DNA from: Pseudomonadota bacterium
GTDB lineage: Bacteria > Pseudomonadota > Alphaproteobacteria > Rhizobiales > Devosiaceae
Direction of reading: 5' to 3'
Length of the DNA stretch: 45,838 nucleotides
Assembly (NCBI GenBank): GCA_023393475.1
Contig: JAEWLC010000054.1
Location: 1 to 45,838, forward strand
Of this stretch, positions 31,892-39,720 are shown piece after piece. The translations under genes were made by a program, and so were the position numbers. How positions within the stretch are numbered: the first letter of the stretch is position 1; each line of letters opens with the position of its first letter. Below the pieces are notes generated by a model. That model saw only the letters and a program-made list of their open reading frames with translations. It had not been told where the DNA came from and searched no databases.

Positions 31892-32526
31892 GCGCGCCTC
31901 ACCCCGCCGTTCCGCCCAGCCGAGTGGTGCTCGAGGGCCGCTATGCCCGGATCGAACCGCTGTCGCCGACACACGCCGCGGACCTCTACGCCGCCGTCGA
32001 ACCCGAGCGCTTCACCTACCTGCAGCAGGCACCGACCGACGCTGCCGAGGTCGCACGCTGGATCGACGAGGTCATGGCGTCGTCCGAGCGGCTCTACCAC
32101 GCCGTCATCGACCGGGCGACCGGCCGGGCCGAAGGCCGCTTCGCACTCATGGGAATCGTGCCGGAGAACGGTGTCATCGAGTTCGGGGCGGTGTATTGGG
32201 GGCCGAAGATCGCCCGCACCCGCATCGCGACGGAAACCCTCTACCTCGCGGCGCGGCATATCTTCGAAACGCTGGGCAACCGGCGCTTCGAGTGGAAGTG
32301 CAACAACCGGAACGAACCATCCAAGCGCGCCGCCGAGCGCTTCGGCTTCACCTATGAGGGCCTGTTCCGCCAGCACATGATCTTCAAGGGCGAGAACCGC
32401 GACACCGCCTGGTTCTCGATGCTCGACAGCGAATGGCCGGCCCGCAAGGCCGCCTTCGAGCGCTGGCTCGACCCGGCCAATTTTGATGCAGATGGGGGGC
32501 AAAGGTCGTCCCTTGGGGCAACTTGA
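31888..32526 (+). CDS. GNAT-family N-acetyltransferase (RimJ/RimL type)
   Basis: The 212-residue protein matches RimJ/RimL-like GNAT enzymes: an N-terminal LEGRYARIEPLSPTHAADLYAA, the core IEFGAVYWGPKIARTRIATETLYLAARHIFE with the acetyl-CoA region, and NRNEPSKRAAERFGFTYEGLFRQHMIFKGENRDTAWFSML. Targets may be ribosomal N-termini or small amines; none can be named. ATG 31888 overlaps the upstream stop. A long inverted repeat follows the gene. Confidence 0.88.
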   Translation: MSAPHPAVPPSRVVLEGRYARIEPLSPTHAADLYAAVEPERFTYLQQAPTDAAEVARWIDEVMASSERLYHAVIDRATGRAEGRFALMGIVPENGVIEFGAVYWGPKIARTRIATETLYLAARHIFETLGNRRFEWKCNNRNEPSKRAAERFGFTYEGLFRQHMIFKGENRDTAWFSMLDSEWPARKAAFERWLDPANFDADGGQRSSLGAT

Positions 32527-32543
32527 GCCAACCACCCACAGAT

Positions 32544-32621
32544 GTCATCCCAGCGAAAGCTGGGACCCAACTCACAGCCGGCGCAGGTGGACAAATGGGT
32601 CCCAGCTTTCGCTGGGATGAC
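32544..32621. repeat. REP/MITE-like inverted repeat element (copy 2, perfect 26-bp arms)
   Basis: The arms at 32544-32569 and 32596-32621 are exact 26-base reverse complements, separated by 26 bases. Each arm itself folds as CCCAGC-GAAA-GCTGGG. It lies between convergent genes and could also act as a bidirectional terminator-like structure. Confidence 0.85.
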
Positions 32622-32649
32622 ACCGAGTTTTAGTTGTCGTGAGTGACCC

Positions 32650-33450
32650 CTAGAGATCCAGTGCCAGCTGCTCGGGCGGCACGGCGATTTCACGCTCTAC
32701 CGCCGCGACGAGCAGCGCCAGGTCCTCCGGTCGGCTCAGGCGGTGGTCGCCGTCGGGCACCAGCGTGAAGGTCACCGGGTCGGTGAGGAGGTGCTGCACC
32801 AGCTTCAGCGCATGGTCGCGCGGCACGTCCGGATCCTTGCCGCCCTGGAGGATCGTCACCGGGCAGCCGACATCGATGCCGCGTCCGAACATCAGGTGCT
32901 GTTTGCCGTCCTCGATCAGCCCTGCCGTGATCGGGTAGGGATCGGACGAATATTCCGAGGGCTGCTCGACGAGGCCCCTTTCGCGCAGGGCCTTCAGTTC
33001 CTTCTTCGAAAAACCCTTCAGCATCAGTTCCTCGGTCATGTCGACGGCCGGCGAGATCAGCACCAGCGCCTTGACGCGATCGCTGCCCTGCCGGTGCAGG
33101 TGGCGTGCGAGGAGCAGCGCCAGCCAGCCGCCCATGGACGAGCCGACGACCACCTGCGGGCCTTCGGTCAGCGCGAAGACCGCGAGCGCTTCCTCGAGCC
33201 AGCGCGAGATCGTCCCATCGAGGAAATCGCCGTCCGACTGGCCGTGGCCGGAATAGTCGAGCCGCGTCACCGCAAAGCCGCGTTCGGCGCCGAGAGCATC
33301 GAGCGCCATCGCCTTCGATCCGGTCATCTCCGAACGGTAGCCGCCGAGCCAGAAGATGCCGGGCGCCTTGCCCGGCCGGCGCAGCATGGCGATGCGCCGC
33401 GACTCGGCGCCCTCGCCGACGTCGAGATACTCGGTTGCAAGCTCCGTCAT
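32650..33450 (-). CDS. Alpha/beta hydrolase
   Basis: The 266-residue protein has the nucleophile elbow GSSMGG (Ser105) and the oxyanion segment FWLGGYRSEMTGSKA. A probable acid is Asp208 in GGKDPDVP, and His236 in PDGDHRLS completes the triad. The SDG motif and GYRS segment resemble ABHD10-type esterases or thioesterases, but the substrate is unknown. It is monocistronic, transcribed away from infC. Confidence 0.87.
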   Translation of the reverse strand: MTELATEYLDVGEGAESRRIAMLRRPGKAPGIFWLGGYRSEMTGSKAMALDALGAERGFAVTRLDYSGHGQSDGDFLDGTISRWLEEALAVFALTEGPQVVVGSSMGGWLALLLARHLHRQGSDRVKALVLISPAVDMTEELMLKGFSKKELKALRERGLVEQPSEYSSDPYPITAGLIEDGKQHLMFGRGIDVGCPVTILQGGKDPDVPRDHALKLVQHLLTDPVTFTLVPDGDHRLSRPEDLALLVAAVEREIAVPPEQLALDL

Positions 33451-33560
33451 CGCTCACCATCTCCAGCACTACGGGGCCACGGCTATGCCCCGTCGCCTGC
33501 TTCGCGGCAACAGTTTGTCGACGATGTGCGTTGAGTGCGCGTTTCTTGGCTTTGCCGGTG

Positions 33561-33590
33561 TTGACTTATGTCCGGCGCAGCACGATTTTA
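33561..33590 (+). promoter_or_regulatory. Probable infC promoter
   Basis: TTGACT (33561-33566) and an AT-rich -10 region (GATTTTA, 33584-33590) are 17 bases apart, about 45 bases upstream of the infC ribosome site. Confidence 0.45.
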
Positions 33591-33636
33591 GCGCCGATTT
33601 CCCGCCGACCCGGTAACAACTGAAGGATCGCTTACC

Positions 33637-34173
33637 ATTCGTCGTCCAATGAGACCCGTCGCGCCCCAGAAGGATGGGCCGCAATCCAACGAAGACATCT
33701 CCTCCCCCGACGTCCAGCTGATCGATGGCGAAGGCGCCAATCGCGGCATCGTGCGAACGCGCGAAGCGCTGACGGAAGCGCAGGAGCAGGGTCTGGATCT
33801 GGTCATCATCTCTCCGAACGCCACGCCGCCTGTCGCCAAGATCCTCGATCTCGGCCGATTCAAGTACTCGGCCCAGAAGAAGGCTGCCGAGGCGCGCAAG
33901 AAGCAGAAGGTGATCGAGGTCAAGGAAATCCAGATGCGTCCGGGCATCGATACCCATGACTACGAGACCAAGATGAAGGCGCTGGCGCGCTTCCTCGATG
34001 ACGGCGACCGCGTCAAGGTGACGATGCGCTTCCGCGGCCGCGAAATGGCCCACCAGGATCTCGGCATGCAGGTGCTGATCAAGGTGCAGAACGAGTTCGG
34101 CGAAAAGGCCAAGGTCGAGTCGGCTCCGCGTTCCGAAGGCCGCCAGATGGTCATGGTGCTGGCTCCGAAGTGA
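33637..34173 (+). CDS. infC: Translation initiation factor IF-3, probable ATT start
   Basis: The product has the IF-3 N-domain (DVQLIDGEGANRGIVRTREAL, PVAKILDLGRFKY), a lysine-rich linker, and the C-domain (KEIQMRPGIDTHDYETKM, VKVTMRFRGREMAH). IF-3 ensures start-codon fidelity and subunit dissociation. The first ATG is at 33649, but the ribosome site GAAGGA (33622-33627) would be 21 bases away from it. An in-frame ATT at 33637 is 9 bases from that site and adds the residues IRRP, matching the conserved RRP start of alphaproteobacterial IF-3. E. coli infC also starts at ATT, which gives autoregulation. A terminator follows, so infC is not joined to rpmI. Confidence 0.9.
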   Translation: MRRPMRPVAPQKDGPQSNEDISSPDVQLIDGEGANRGIVRTREALTEAQEQGLDLVIISPNATPPVAKILDLGRFKYSAQKKAAEARKKQKVIEVKEIQMRPGIDTHDYETKMKALARFLDDGDRVKVTMRFRGREMAHQDLGMQVLIKVQNEFGEKAKVESAPRSEGRQMVMVLAPK

Positions 34174-34197
34174 GCCGGCGAGACCGCTGAGACGAAG

Positions 34198-34225
34198 AGG
34201 GCGCCCACGAGGCGCCCTTTGTTTT
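34198..34225 (+). terminator. Rho-independent terminator of infC
   Basis: AGGGCGCC (34198-34205) and GGCGCCCT (34211-34218) enclose CACGA and are followed by TTTGTTTT. Confidence 0.93.
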
Positions 34226-34256
34226 GGCAACAAGTTCTGCCAGTGCCGGAAGAACA

Positions 34257-34381
34257 CCCCCACCCCTGTCCCCTCCCCGCAAGGGGGAGGGAGACCCTCA
34301 CATCAACTCCAGAGCTAGCGGAACGAAGACTTGCGAGCGCAGGTCACCTCCCCCCTTGCGGGGGAGGGACAGGGTGGGGGG
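34257..34381. repeat. Inverted repeat of C/G-rich arms between convergent genes
   Basis: A C-rich arm at about 34257-34291 (CCCCTGTCCCCTCCCCGC then AAGGGGGAGGG) is imperfectly complementary to 34347-34381 (CCTCCCCCCTTGCGGGGG onward). Each arm also folds on itself around GCAAGG. A partial relative (CCCCTCCCCCGCCCCGCGGG) occurs at the window end inside the open frame after pheT. It is a different sequence family from the GTCAT-type repeats. Confidence 0.65.
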
Positions 34382-34398
34382 TATTTCGAGCCACGATC

Positions 34399-36009
34399 TC
34401 AGTGGCCGTTGGCCTGCAGCACCATCTCCGCCGCCTTCTCGGCGATCATGATCACCGGGGAATTGGTGTTGCCCGAGGTGATCGCCGGCATGATCGAGGC
34501 ATCGACCACCCGCAACCCGCCAATGCCCCGCACCCGCAGTTCGGGGTCGACCACGGCCATGTCGTCATGGCCCATCCGACAGGTTCCGACCGGGTGGAAG
34601 ATCGTCGTCGCGATATCTCCCGCCCGACGGGCGAGATCGGCATCGTCGGCGTATTGTGGACCGGGCAGGAACTCCTCGGGTTCGAACCGCGCCACGGCGC
34701 GCGTCCGCATCAGGGTGCGGGCATGGCGGATCGAGTCGGCCGCGACATGCCGGTCCATCTCTGTCGACAGGTAGTTCGGCCGGATCCTGGGCGCCTCCGT
34801 CGGGTCGGCGCTCTCCATGTGGATAGTGCCCCGGCTCTCGGGCCGGAGGTTGCAGACCGAGACGGTCACCGCGTCGAACCGGTGCAGCGGCTCGCCCAGC
34901 CGGTCGGTCGAGAGCGGCTGCACGTGATATTCGAGATCGGGCGTCGCGAGCCCGGGTCGCGAGCGGGCGAAGATGCCGAACTGGCTCGGCGCCATCGACA
35001 GCGGCCCCGAGCGCCGCATCGCGTATTCCATGCCCATGCCGGCCCGCCGCATCACGTTATGATACCGGGTGTTCAGCGTCTCGGCGTTCCGCACCTTGAA
35101 CACGGTGCGGATCTGGAGGTGGTCCTGCAGGTTCTCGCCCACGCCATCGAGCCGGTGGCGCACGGGTATGCCGATCGCACCAAGCACGTCCGGACGCCCG
35201 ATGCCGGACAGCTCCAGCAGCTTTGGCGAATGCACGGCACCGGCGGCGAGGATCGCCTCACGCCCTGCCAGTGCCTCGAGGCTTTGCCCGCGATGGCGGA
35301 TGCGAACGCCCGAAGCTCGGCTGCCGTCGAACAGCAACCCCTCCGCCTCGGCGCCGGTCAGTACCCGCAGGTTCTTCCGCTGCAGGATCGGGCGCAGGAA
35401 GGCCTTTGACGTGTTCCAGCGCACGCCGCCCCGCTGGTTCACCTCGAAATAGCCGGAGCCGAAATTGTCGCCGGCGTTGAAATCGGCGACGCGGGGAATG
35501 CCCAGCTCTTCCGCCGCCGCCTCGAAGGCATCGAGGATGGGCCAGTTCAGCCGCTGCTTTTCGACACGCCATTCACCATCGGCGCCGTGGCTGTCGCTGA
35601 CGCCGGCGTGATGGCGCTCCGACTTCCGGAAGTACGGCAGCACATCCTCCCAGCCCCAGCCCGGATTGCCCATCTGGCGCCAGCCGTCATAGTCCGCAGC
35701 CTGGCCGCGCATGTAGATCATGCCGTTGATCGACGAGCAGCCGCCCAGCACTTTCCCGCGCGGATAGGGGAGCGAACGGCCGTTGAGGCCGGGTTCGGCT
35801 TCGGTCCGCAGCATCCAGTCGGTGCGCGGGTTGCCCATGGTGAAGAGGTAGCCGATTGGAATATCGACCCAGTGATAGCGGTCGCTGCCACCCGCCTCGA
35901 GCAGCAGCACTCTGTTGCGCGGATCGGCGCTCAGCCGGTTGGCGAGGACGCACCCGGCGGACCCGGCGCCCACGATGATGTAGTCGTAGGTGCCGAGGTC
36001 CTCGCTCAC
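34399..36009 (-). CDS. GMC-family FAD-dependent oxidoreductase (choline dehydrogenase-like)
   Basis: The 536-residue flavoprotein has the FAD-binding GAGSAGCVLANRLS (17-30) and the GMC signatures YPRGKVLGGCSSINGMIYMRG (82-102) and GAVHSPKLLELSGIG. The C-terminal catalytic His region is FHPVGTCRMGHDDMAVVDPELRVRGI. The family oxidises alcohols, including choline, alkanols and polyethylene glycols; the substrate is not determinable. The start is a GTG at 36009 overlapping the DUF423 stop (GTGA). An MHS-type transporter is divergent from this pair. Confidence 0.9.
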   Translation of the reverse strand: MSEDLGTYDYIIVGAGSAGCVLANRLSADPRNRVLLLEAGGSDRYHWVDIPIGYLFTMGNPRTDWMLRTEAEPGLNGRSLPYPRGKVLGGCSSINGMIYMRGQAADYDGWRQMGNPGWGWEDVLPYFRKSERHHAGVSDSHGADGEWRVEKQRLNWPILDAFEAAAEELGIPRVADFNAGDNFGSGYFEVNQRGGVRWNTSKAFLRPILQRKNLRVLTGAEAEGLLFDGSRASGVRIRHRGQSLEALAGREAILAAGAVHSPKLLELSGIGRPDVLGAIGIPVRHRLDGVGENLQDHLQIRTVFKVRNAETLNTRYHNVMRRAGMGMEYAMRRSGPLSMAPSQFGIFARSRPGLATPDLEYHVQPLSTDRLGEPLHRFDAVTVSVCNLRPESRGTIHMESADPTEAPRIRPNYLSTEMDRHVAADSIRHARTLMRTRAVARFEPEEFLPGPQYADDADLARRAGDIATTIFHPVGTCRMGHDDMAVVDPELRVRGIGGLRVVDASIMPAITSGNTNSPVIMIAEKAAEMVLQANGH

Positions 36010-36371
36010 CAGCGCCGCCCCACGATCCCGGTGACGACAACGAGGATCCAGCCGAGGATCATGGTGCCGCCGCCGATCGGCGCGGCCATCGGAAACAGCG
36101 CGTTGCCGGAGAACGTGCGCATAGCGAGATCGCCCGCAAACAGCGCGACACCCAGCGCCAGCACGCCGCCGGCAATCACCGCGAGGCGGCTCGCCGCGAG
36201 AATGGAGAGGCCGATCAGCACCGGGGCATGGATCAGCAGGAAGTTGGCGGCGATGCCGAGATTTTCGTCGCCGCCGTGGCTGCCGCGCGCGGCCGCTGCG
36301 ACGCCGAGGGCGCCGAAGATGCCGGCGACGATGATCAGCGGCCGGTAGGGGATGGGGAGGGGACCTAGCAT
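36006..36371 (-). CDS. DUF423 membrane protein
   Basis: The 121-residue protein has four hydrophobic helices and the DUF423 pattern (IVAGIFGALGVAAAARGSHG, then NFLLIHAPVLIGLSIL, and LFPMAAPIGGGTMILGWILV). Its function is unknown. ATG 36371 is chosen; the frame is open upstream through the intergenic gap but with unlikely residues. It is the first gene of a two-gene unit with the GMC oxidoreductase. Confidence 0.85.
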   Translation of the reverse strand: MLGPLPIPYRPLIIVAGIFGALGVAAAARGSHGGDENLGIAANFLLIHAPVLIGLSILAASRLAVIAGGVLALGVALFAGDLAMRTFSGNALFPMAAPIGGGTMILGWILVVVTGIVGRRW

Positions 36372-36576
36372 AACAACACTCCGTGATCTGCCATCCCTAG
36401 CCGGAAGTCGGGCGAAGAATCCACTTGCACTTGGTCGCGGCATGGCGCATTTCCCACGCCAACCGTACCCGCTGGTACGCAAGCCTCAGCGGCGCTCCCC
36501 CTCGAACATCCCGACTCCTCCCGGCCGTCTTGTTCGAAACCCATTCGAGCGCGCGGGGCCTCAACTGGAGTTGCCA

Positions 36577-37923
36577 ATGTCCACCGTCGCCACGTCGGCC
36601 GACGCCGCGCCTGCCAATCCGCGCTCCCGCGTGATCCTTGCAAGCCTCGTCGGCACGACGATCGAGTTCTACGATTTCTACGTCTATGCCACCGCCGCCG
36701 TGCTGGTGTTTCCGCACCTGTTCTTCCCGGCCGGCAACGAGACCACCGCGCTCCTCGCATCGTTCGCCGTGTTCGGCGCCGCCATGGTGGCGCGTCCGCT
36801 CGGCGCGATCTTTTTCGGCCATCTCGGCGACCGTCGCGGCCGCAAGGTGACGCTGGTGGGCGCGCTGCTCACCATGGGCATCGCGACCTTCCTCATCGGC
36901 CTCCTCCCCACCTATGAAATGGCCGGCTGGCTCGCCCCGGCGCTGCTGGTGATCCTCCGTCTCGCGCAGGGCTTCGCGCTGGGCGGCGAGTGGAGCGGTG
37001 CGGCGCTGGTTGCTACCGAGAACGCCCCGAAGGGCAAGCGCGCCGTGTTCGGCACCTTCCCGCAGCTCGGCGCGCCGATCGGCTTCATCATTGCCAACGG
37101 GCTGTTCCTGATCATCGCGGCGCTGCTGCCATCGGACGATCCGTCGCGCCCGTCCACCGCCTTCCTTGATTGGGGCTGGCGCATTCCGTTCCTGTTCTCG
37201 TTCGTGATGGTTGCCGTGGGCCTCTGGGTCCGCCTGCATCTCGTCGAGAGCGCCGCGTTCGAAAAGACCAAGAGCGCCGGCAAGGTGCAGCGCCTGCCGC
37301 TCGCCGCGGTGTTCCGCACGCACGGGAAGGAGCTGATCCTCGGCACCTTCTACATGCTCGCGACCTACGTGCTGTTCTACCTGATGACCACGTTCTCGCT
37401 GAGCTACGGCCGCGCCGCGACCGACGCCGCCTTGCCCGGCCTCGGCTACAGCTACAACACGTTCGTCCTCATGATGATCCTCGGCGTCGTGTTCTTCGGC
37501 ATCTTCACCCTCGTTTCCGGCCCGTGGGCCGACAAGTGGGGCCGCCGCAAGACGCTGATCTGGGTGACGCTCGGCATTGCTGCCTTCGGCCTCATCTGGG
37601 TGCCGATGCTGTCGCTCGGCTTCGTCGGCGTGATGGCCTGGCTGATCCTCGGCTTCGCGCTGATGGGCATGACCTTCGGCCCGATGGGCGCGCTGCTGCC
37701 CGAGCTGTTCCCGGCCAATGTGCGCTACACCGGCTCGGGCATTTCCTACAACGTCTCGTCGATCCTCGGCGCCGCGGTGGCACCCTTCATCGCCGTGGCG
37801 CTCTGGAGCACCGGTGGCGGCAGCCCGTTCTGGGTCGGCATCTATCTCACCGCCATGGCCATCCTGACGCTGATCTCCCTGCTGCTCGGCAAGGAGACCA
37901 AGGAAGTCGATATCGACGCGTAA
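36577..37923 (+). CDS. MFS transporter, metabolite:H+ symporter (MHS) family
   Basis: The 448-residue protein has 12 membrane segments and MHS hallmarks: VGTTIEFYDFYVYATAAVLVF (25-45), ARPLGAIFFGHLGDRRGRK (A-motif), LRLAQGFALGGEWSGAALVATEN and ELFPANVRYTGSGISYN. MHS members carry shikimate, proline/betaine, citrate, ketoglutarate and similar solutes by proton symport. GGAG lies 6 bases upstream of ATG 36577; an open frame extends upstream but is not coding-like. It is divergent from DUF423-GMC, which may hint at a shared organic substrate, without proof. Confidence 0.9.
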   Translation: MSTVATSADAAPANPRSRVILASLVGTTIEFYDFYVYATAAVLVFPHLFFPAGNETTALLASFAVFGAAMVARPLGAIFFGHLGDRRGRKVTLVGALLTMGIATFLIGLLPTYEMAGWLAPALLVILRLAQGFALGGEWSGAALVATENAPKGKRAVFGTFPQLGAPIGFIIANGLFLIIAALLPSDDPSRPSTAFLDWGWRIPFLFSFVMVAVGLWVRLHLVESAAFEKTKSAGKVQRLPLAAVFRTHGKELILGTFYMLATYVLFYLMTTFSLSYGRAATDAALPGLGYSYNTFVLMMILGVVFFGIFTLVSGPWADKWGRRKTLIWVTLGIAAFGLIWVPMLSLGFVGVMAWLILGFALMGMTFGPMGALLPELFPANVRYTGSGISYNVSSILGAAVAPFIAVALWSTGGGSPFWVGIYLTAMAILTLISLLLGKETKEVDIDA

Positions 37924-37962
37924 GCGCTGACGGCGCCCTCTTCACGGGGGAGGATGAAACAG

Positions 37963-37991
37963 AAAGGCCGGGGATTGTTCCCCGGCCTTTT
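37963..37991. terminator. Bidirectional terminator after the MHS transporter
   Basis: AAAGGCCGGGGA (37963-37974) and TCCCCGGCCTTT (37979-37990) form a 12-bp stem with loop TTGT, with T's after it on + and A's before it, so it serves both convergent genes. Confidence 0.93.
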
Positions 37992-38013
37992 GCATTCTTG
38001 GATGGCTGCCTGC

Positions 38014-38634
38014 TTACGCGGCGAGCTTCAGCCAGGCCGGGGCGATCGCGGTGCCCTGGCCGAGGCCGTAGCCGAAGCGGATGTTCAGCATGCCGACCGG
38101 CTCGACGAGGCGGGCGCCATCGAGGCCGCCGACCTTTTCGACCGCAAAGCCCGACTTGACGACGAGGTCTGCAACGGCATCGACAGCGGCGGCGTCGTTA
38201 CCGGCAAGGAACACCGGGACGTTGGCGGTGGCCGCGGCCGGGGTGTCGAACAGGCTGGCGAAGATCGTGTTGTAGCCCTTCACCACCTTGGCGCCGGGAG
38301 CGACGGCCTGCAGTTCCTCGGCGGCCGAAGTCGTGTGGCCGATGGCGAGACCCGAGAAGTCGGCCTTCACCGGGTTGGTCATGTCGACGACGATCTTGCC
38401 GGCGAGCGGCAGGTTCTTTGCCAGTTCCAGCGCGACCGGATAGGGCACGGCGAGAACGACGATGTCGGCAGCGGCGACGGCCGACTTGTAGTCGGAGGCG
38501 ATGGCGCCGATCGAGTCGGCGAGTTCGGCGGCGGCGGCGACGTTGGAGGCGCCGAGCACCAGGTTGGTCTTGCCGGCGAGGCGCTTGGCGAGACCCTTGC
38601 CCATACTGCCGAGGCCGAGAATTGCGGTGGTCAT
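38014..38634 (-). CDS. NADP oxidoreductase, coenzyme F420-dependent family (F420:NADPH reductase-like)
   Basis: The 206-residue protein has a Rossmann GLGSMGKGLAKRLAG (7-21). The segments AADIVVLAVPYPVALEL, VVDMTNPVKADFSGL and GYNTIFASLF are typical of the F420-dependent NADP reductase (Fno/NPR) family. Many bacterial members of this family do not use F420, so the cofactor is only suggested, here with more weight because an F420 module is present in the same window. ATG 38634 has AGAGGGA about 9 bases upstream. The divergent LysR gene at 38739 is the likely regulator. Confidence 0.75.
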   Translation of the reverse strand: MTTAILGLGSMGKGLAKRLAGKTNLVLGASNVAAAAELADSIGAIASDYKSAVAAADIVVLAVPYPVALELAKNLPLAGKIVVDMTNPVKADFSGLAIGHTTSAAEELQAVAPGAKVVKGYNTIFASLFDTPAAATANVPVFLAGNDAAAVDAVADLVVKSGFAVEKVGGLDGARLVEPVGMLNIRFGYGLGQGTAIAPAWLKLAA

Positions 38635-38738
38635 TTGGGTAATCCCTCTGTTTGCGTTTCGATGACCCCTATCTAGCCCTCGCCTCATCGGTATATAATT
38701 GCCCTCGTTTGCGCTTCACTGTTGCATGTAGGTATCGA

Positions 38739-39626
38739 ATGGCGGAACTGATCAATCTCGAGACATTCGTTGCCGCAGTGAAATCGGGGAGCTTTGCCGG
38801 CGCGGCGCGACTATTGGGCATTTCCCCGGCCATGGTCGGCCGCCGCATCCAGGCGCTGGAGAACCATCACGGGGCGCGCCTCATAGAGCGCACCACGCGG
38901 GCACAACGGCTCACCGAGCTTGGCGAGAGCTTCTTCGCCCAGGCCGAAGCGGTGCTCGAAGCGATGGGCGAGCTGGAGGACCTGACGCGCACCGAGCCCG
39001 GAAGACTCTCTGGCCGCATCCGGGCGACCGGACCCGCGACGCTGGGAATCCATCGCCTCGCCCCCATCGTCGCGCGCTTCTGCGACCTGAACCCCGAGGT
39101 CACGGTCGAACTCAGCCTCAACGACCGGCGGGCCGACCTCATTGCCGAGGGCTATGATGTCGCCATCCGCGTCGGCGAACTGCAGGCCTCGACGATGATC
39201 GCCCGGCGCGTCGGCACCTACCGGTTCCGCTGCGTCGCCTCGCCCGCCTATGCGTCGTCGCTCGGGCTGCCGCTGACGCCGGACGAGCTTCGCCACCACC
39301 GCTGCATCCTCAATCTCAACATGAGCCCGCGCAACCGCTGGCCCTTCTATGGTCCGGGAGGAGGGTCGCTGGTCGCCGAGGTGCAGGGCGGACTGCAGAT
39401 CGACAACGGCGAGGCGCAGCTTGCGGCAGCGCTCGAAGGCGCCGGGATCGTCTACCTGCCGGTCGACCTCTGCGAGGCACCGCTGCGCGCCGGGCAACTG
39501 GTCGAAGTCCTGCCGCACTGGGACCGGATGACCCTGCCGATCCACCTCGTCTATCCCTCGCGGCGCATGGTGCCGCGACGGTTGACGGCCTTCATGGATG
39601 CGATAGCAGCGGGGCTGAAGGAGTAG
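38739..39626 (+). CDS. LysR-family transcriptional regulator
   Basis: The 295-residue regulator has an N-terminal helix-turn-helix (INLETFVAAVKSGSFAGAARLLGISPAMVGRRIQALENHHGARL, 5-48) and a LysR substrate-binding domain with VASPAYASSLGLPLTPDELRHHRC. The shape is that of an AaeR/DsdC-like activator group acting on a neighbour. The 104-base gap to the divergent reductase holds the direct repeats TTTGCGTTTC (38651-38660) and TTTGCGCTTC (38708-38717) and a TATAAT (38694-38699), consistent with control of both genes. Confidence 0.93.
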   Translation: MAELINLETFVAAVKSGSFAGAARLLGISPAMVGRRIQALENHHGARLIERTTRAQRLTELGESFFAQAEAVLEAMGELEDLTRTEPGRLSGRIRATGPATLGIHRLAPIVARFCDLNPEVTVELSLNDRRADLIAEGYDVAIRVGELQASTMIARRVGTYRFRCVASPAYASSLGLPLTPDELRHHRCILNLNMSPRNRWPFYGPGGGSLVAEVQGGLQIDNGEAQLAAALEGAGIVYLPVDLCEAPLRAGQLVEVLPHWDRMTLPIHLVYPSRRMVPRRLTAFMDAIAAGLKE

Positions 39627-39720
39627 ATCGCGCTAGCTCGGCGCCAATTAACTTTGCGCGGTAACCACTTAACTCACGAACTTCTGCGAATACTGGAACA
39701 TCTCGCCACAATTTCGTAAA

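Noticed and set aside
36372..36576. The GTACC-CGCT-GGTAC dyad (36465-36478) in the DUF423/MHS gap as an operator.
   Set aside because: Only five-base arms, no second copy was seen, and no regulator is adjacent, so it is not better than chance.
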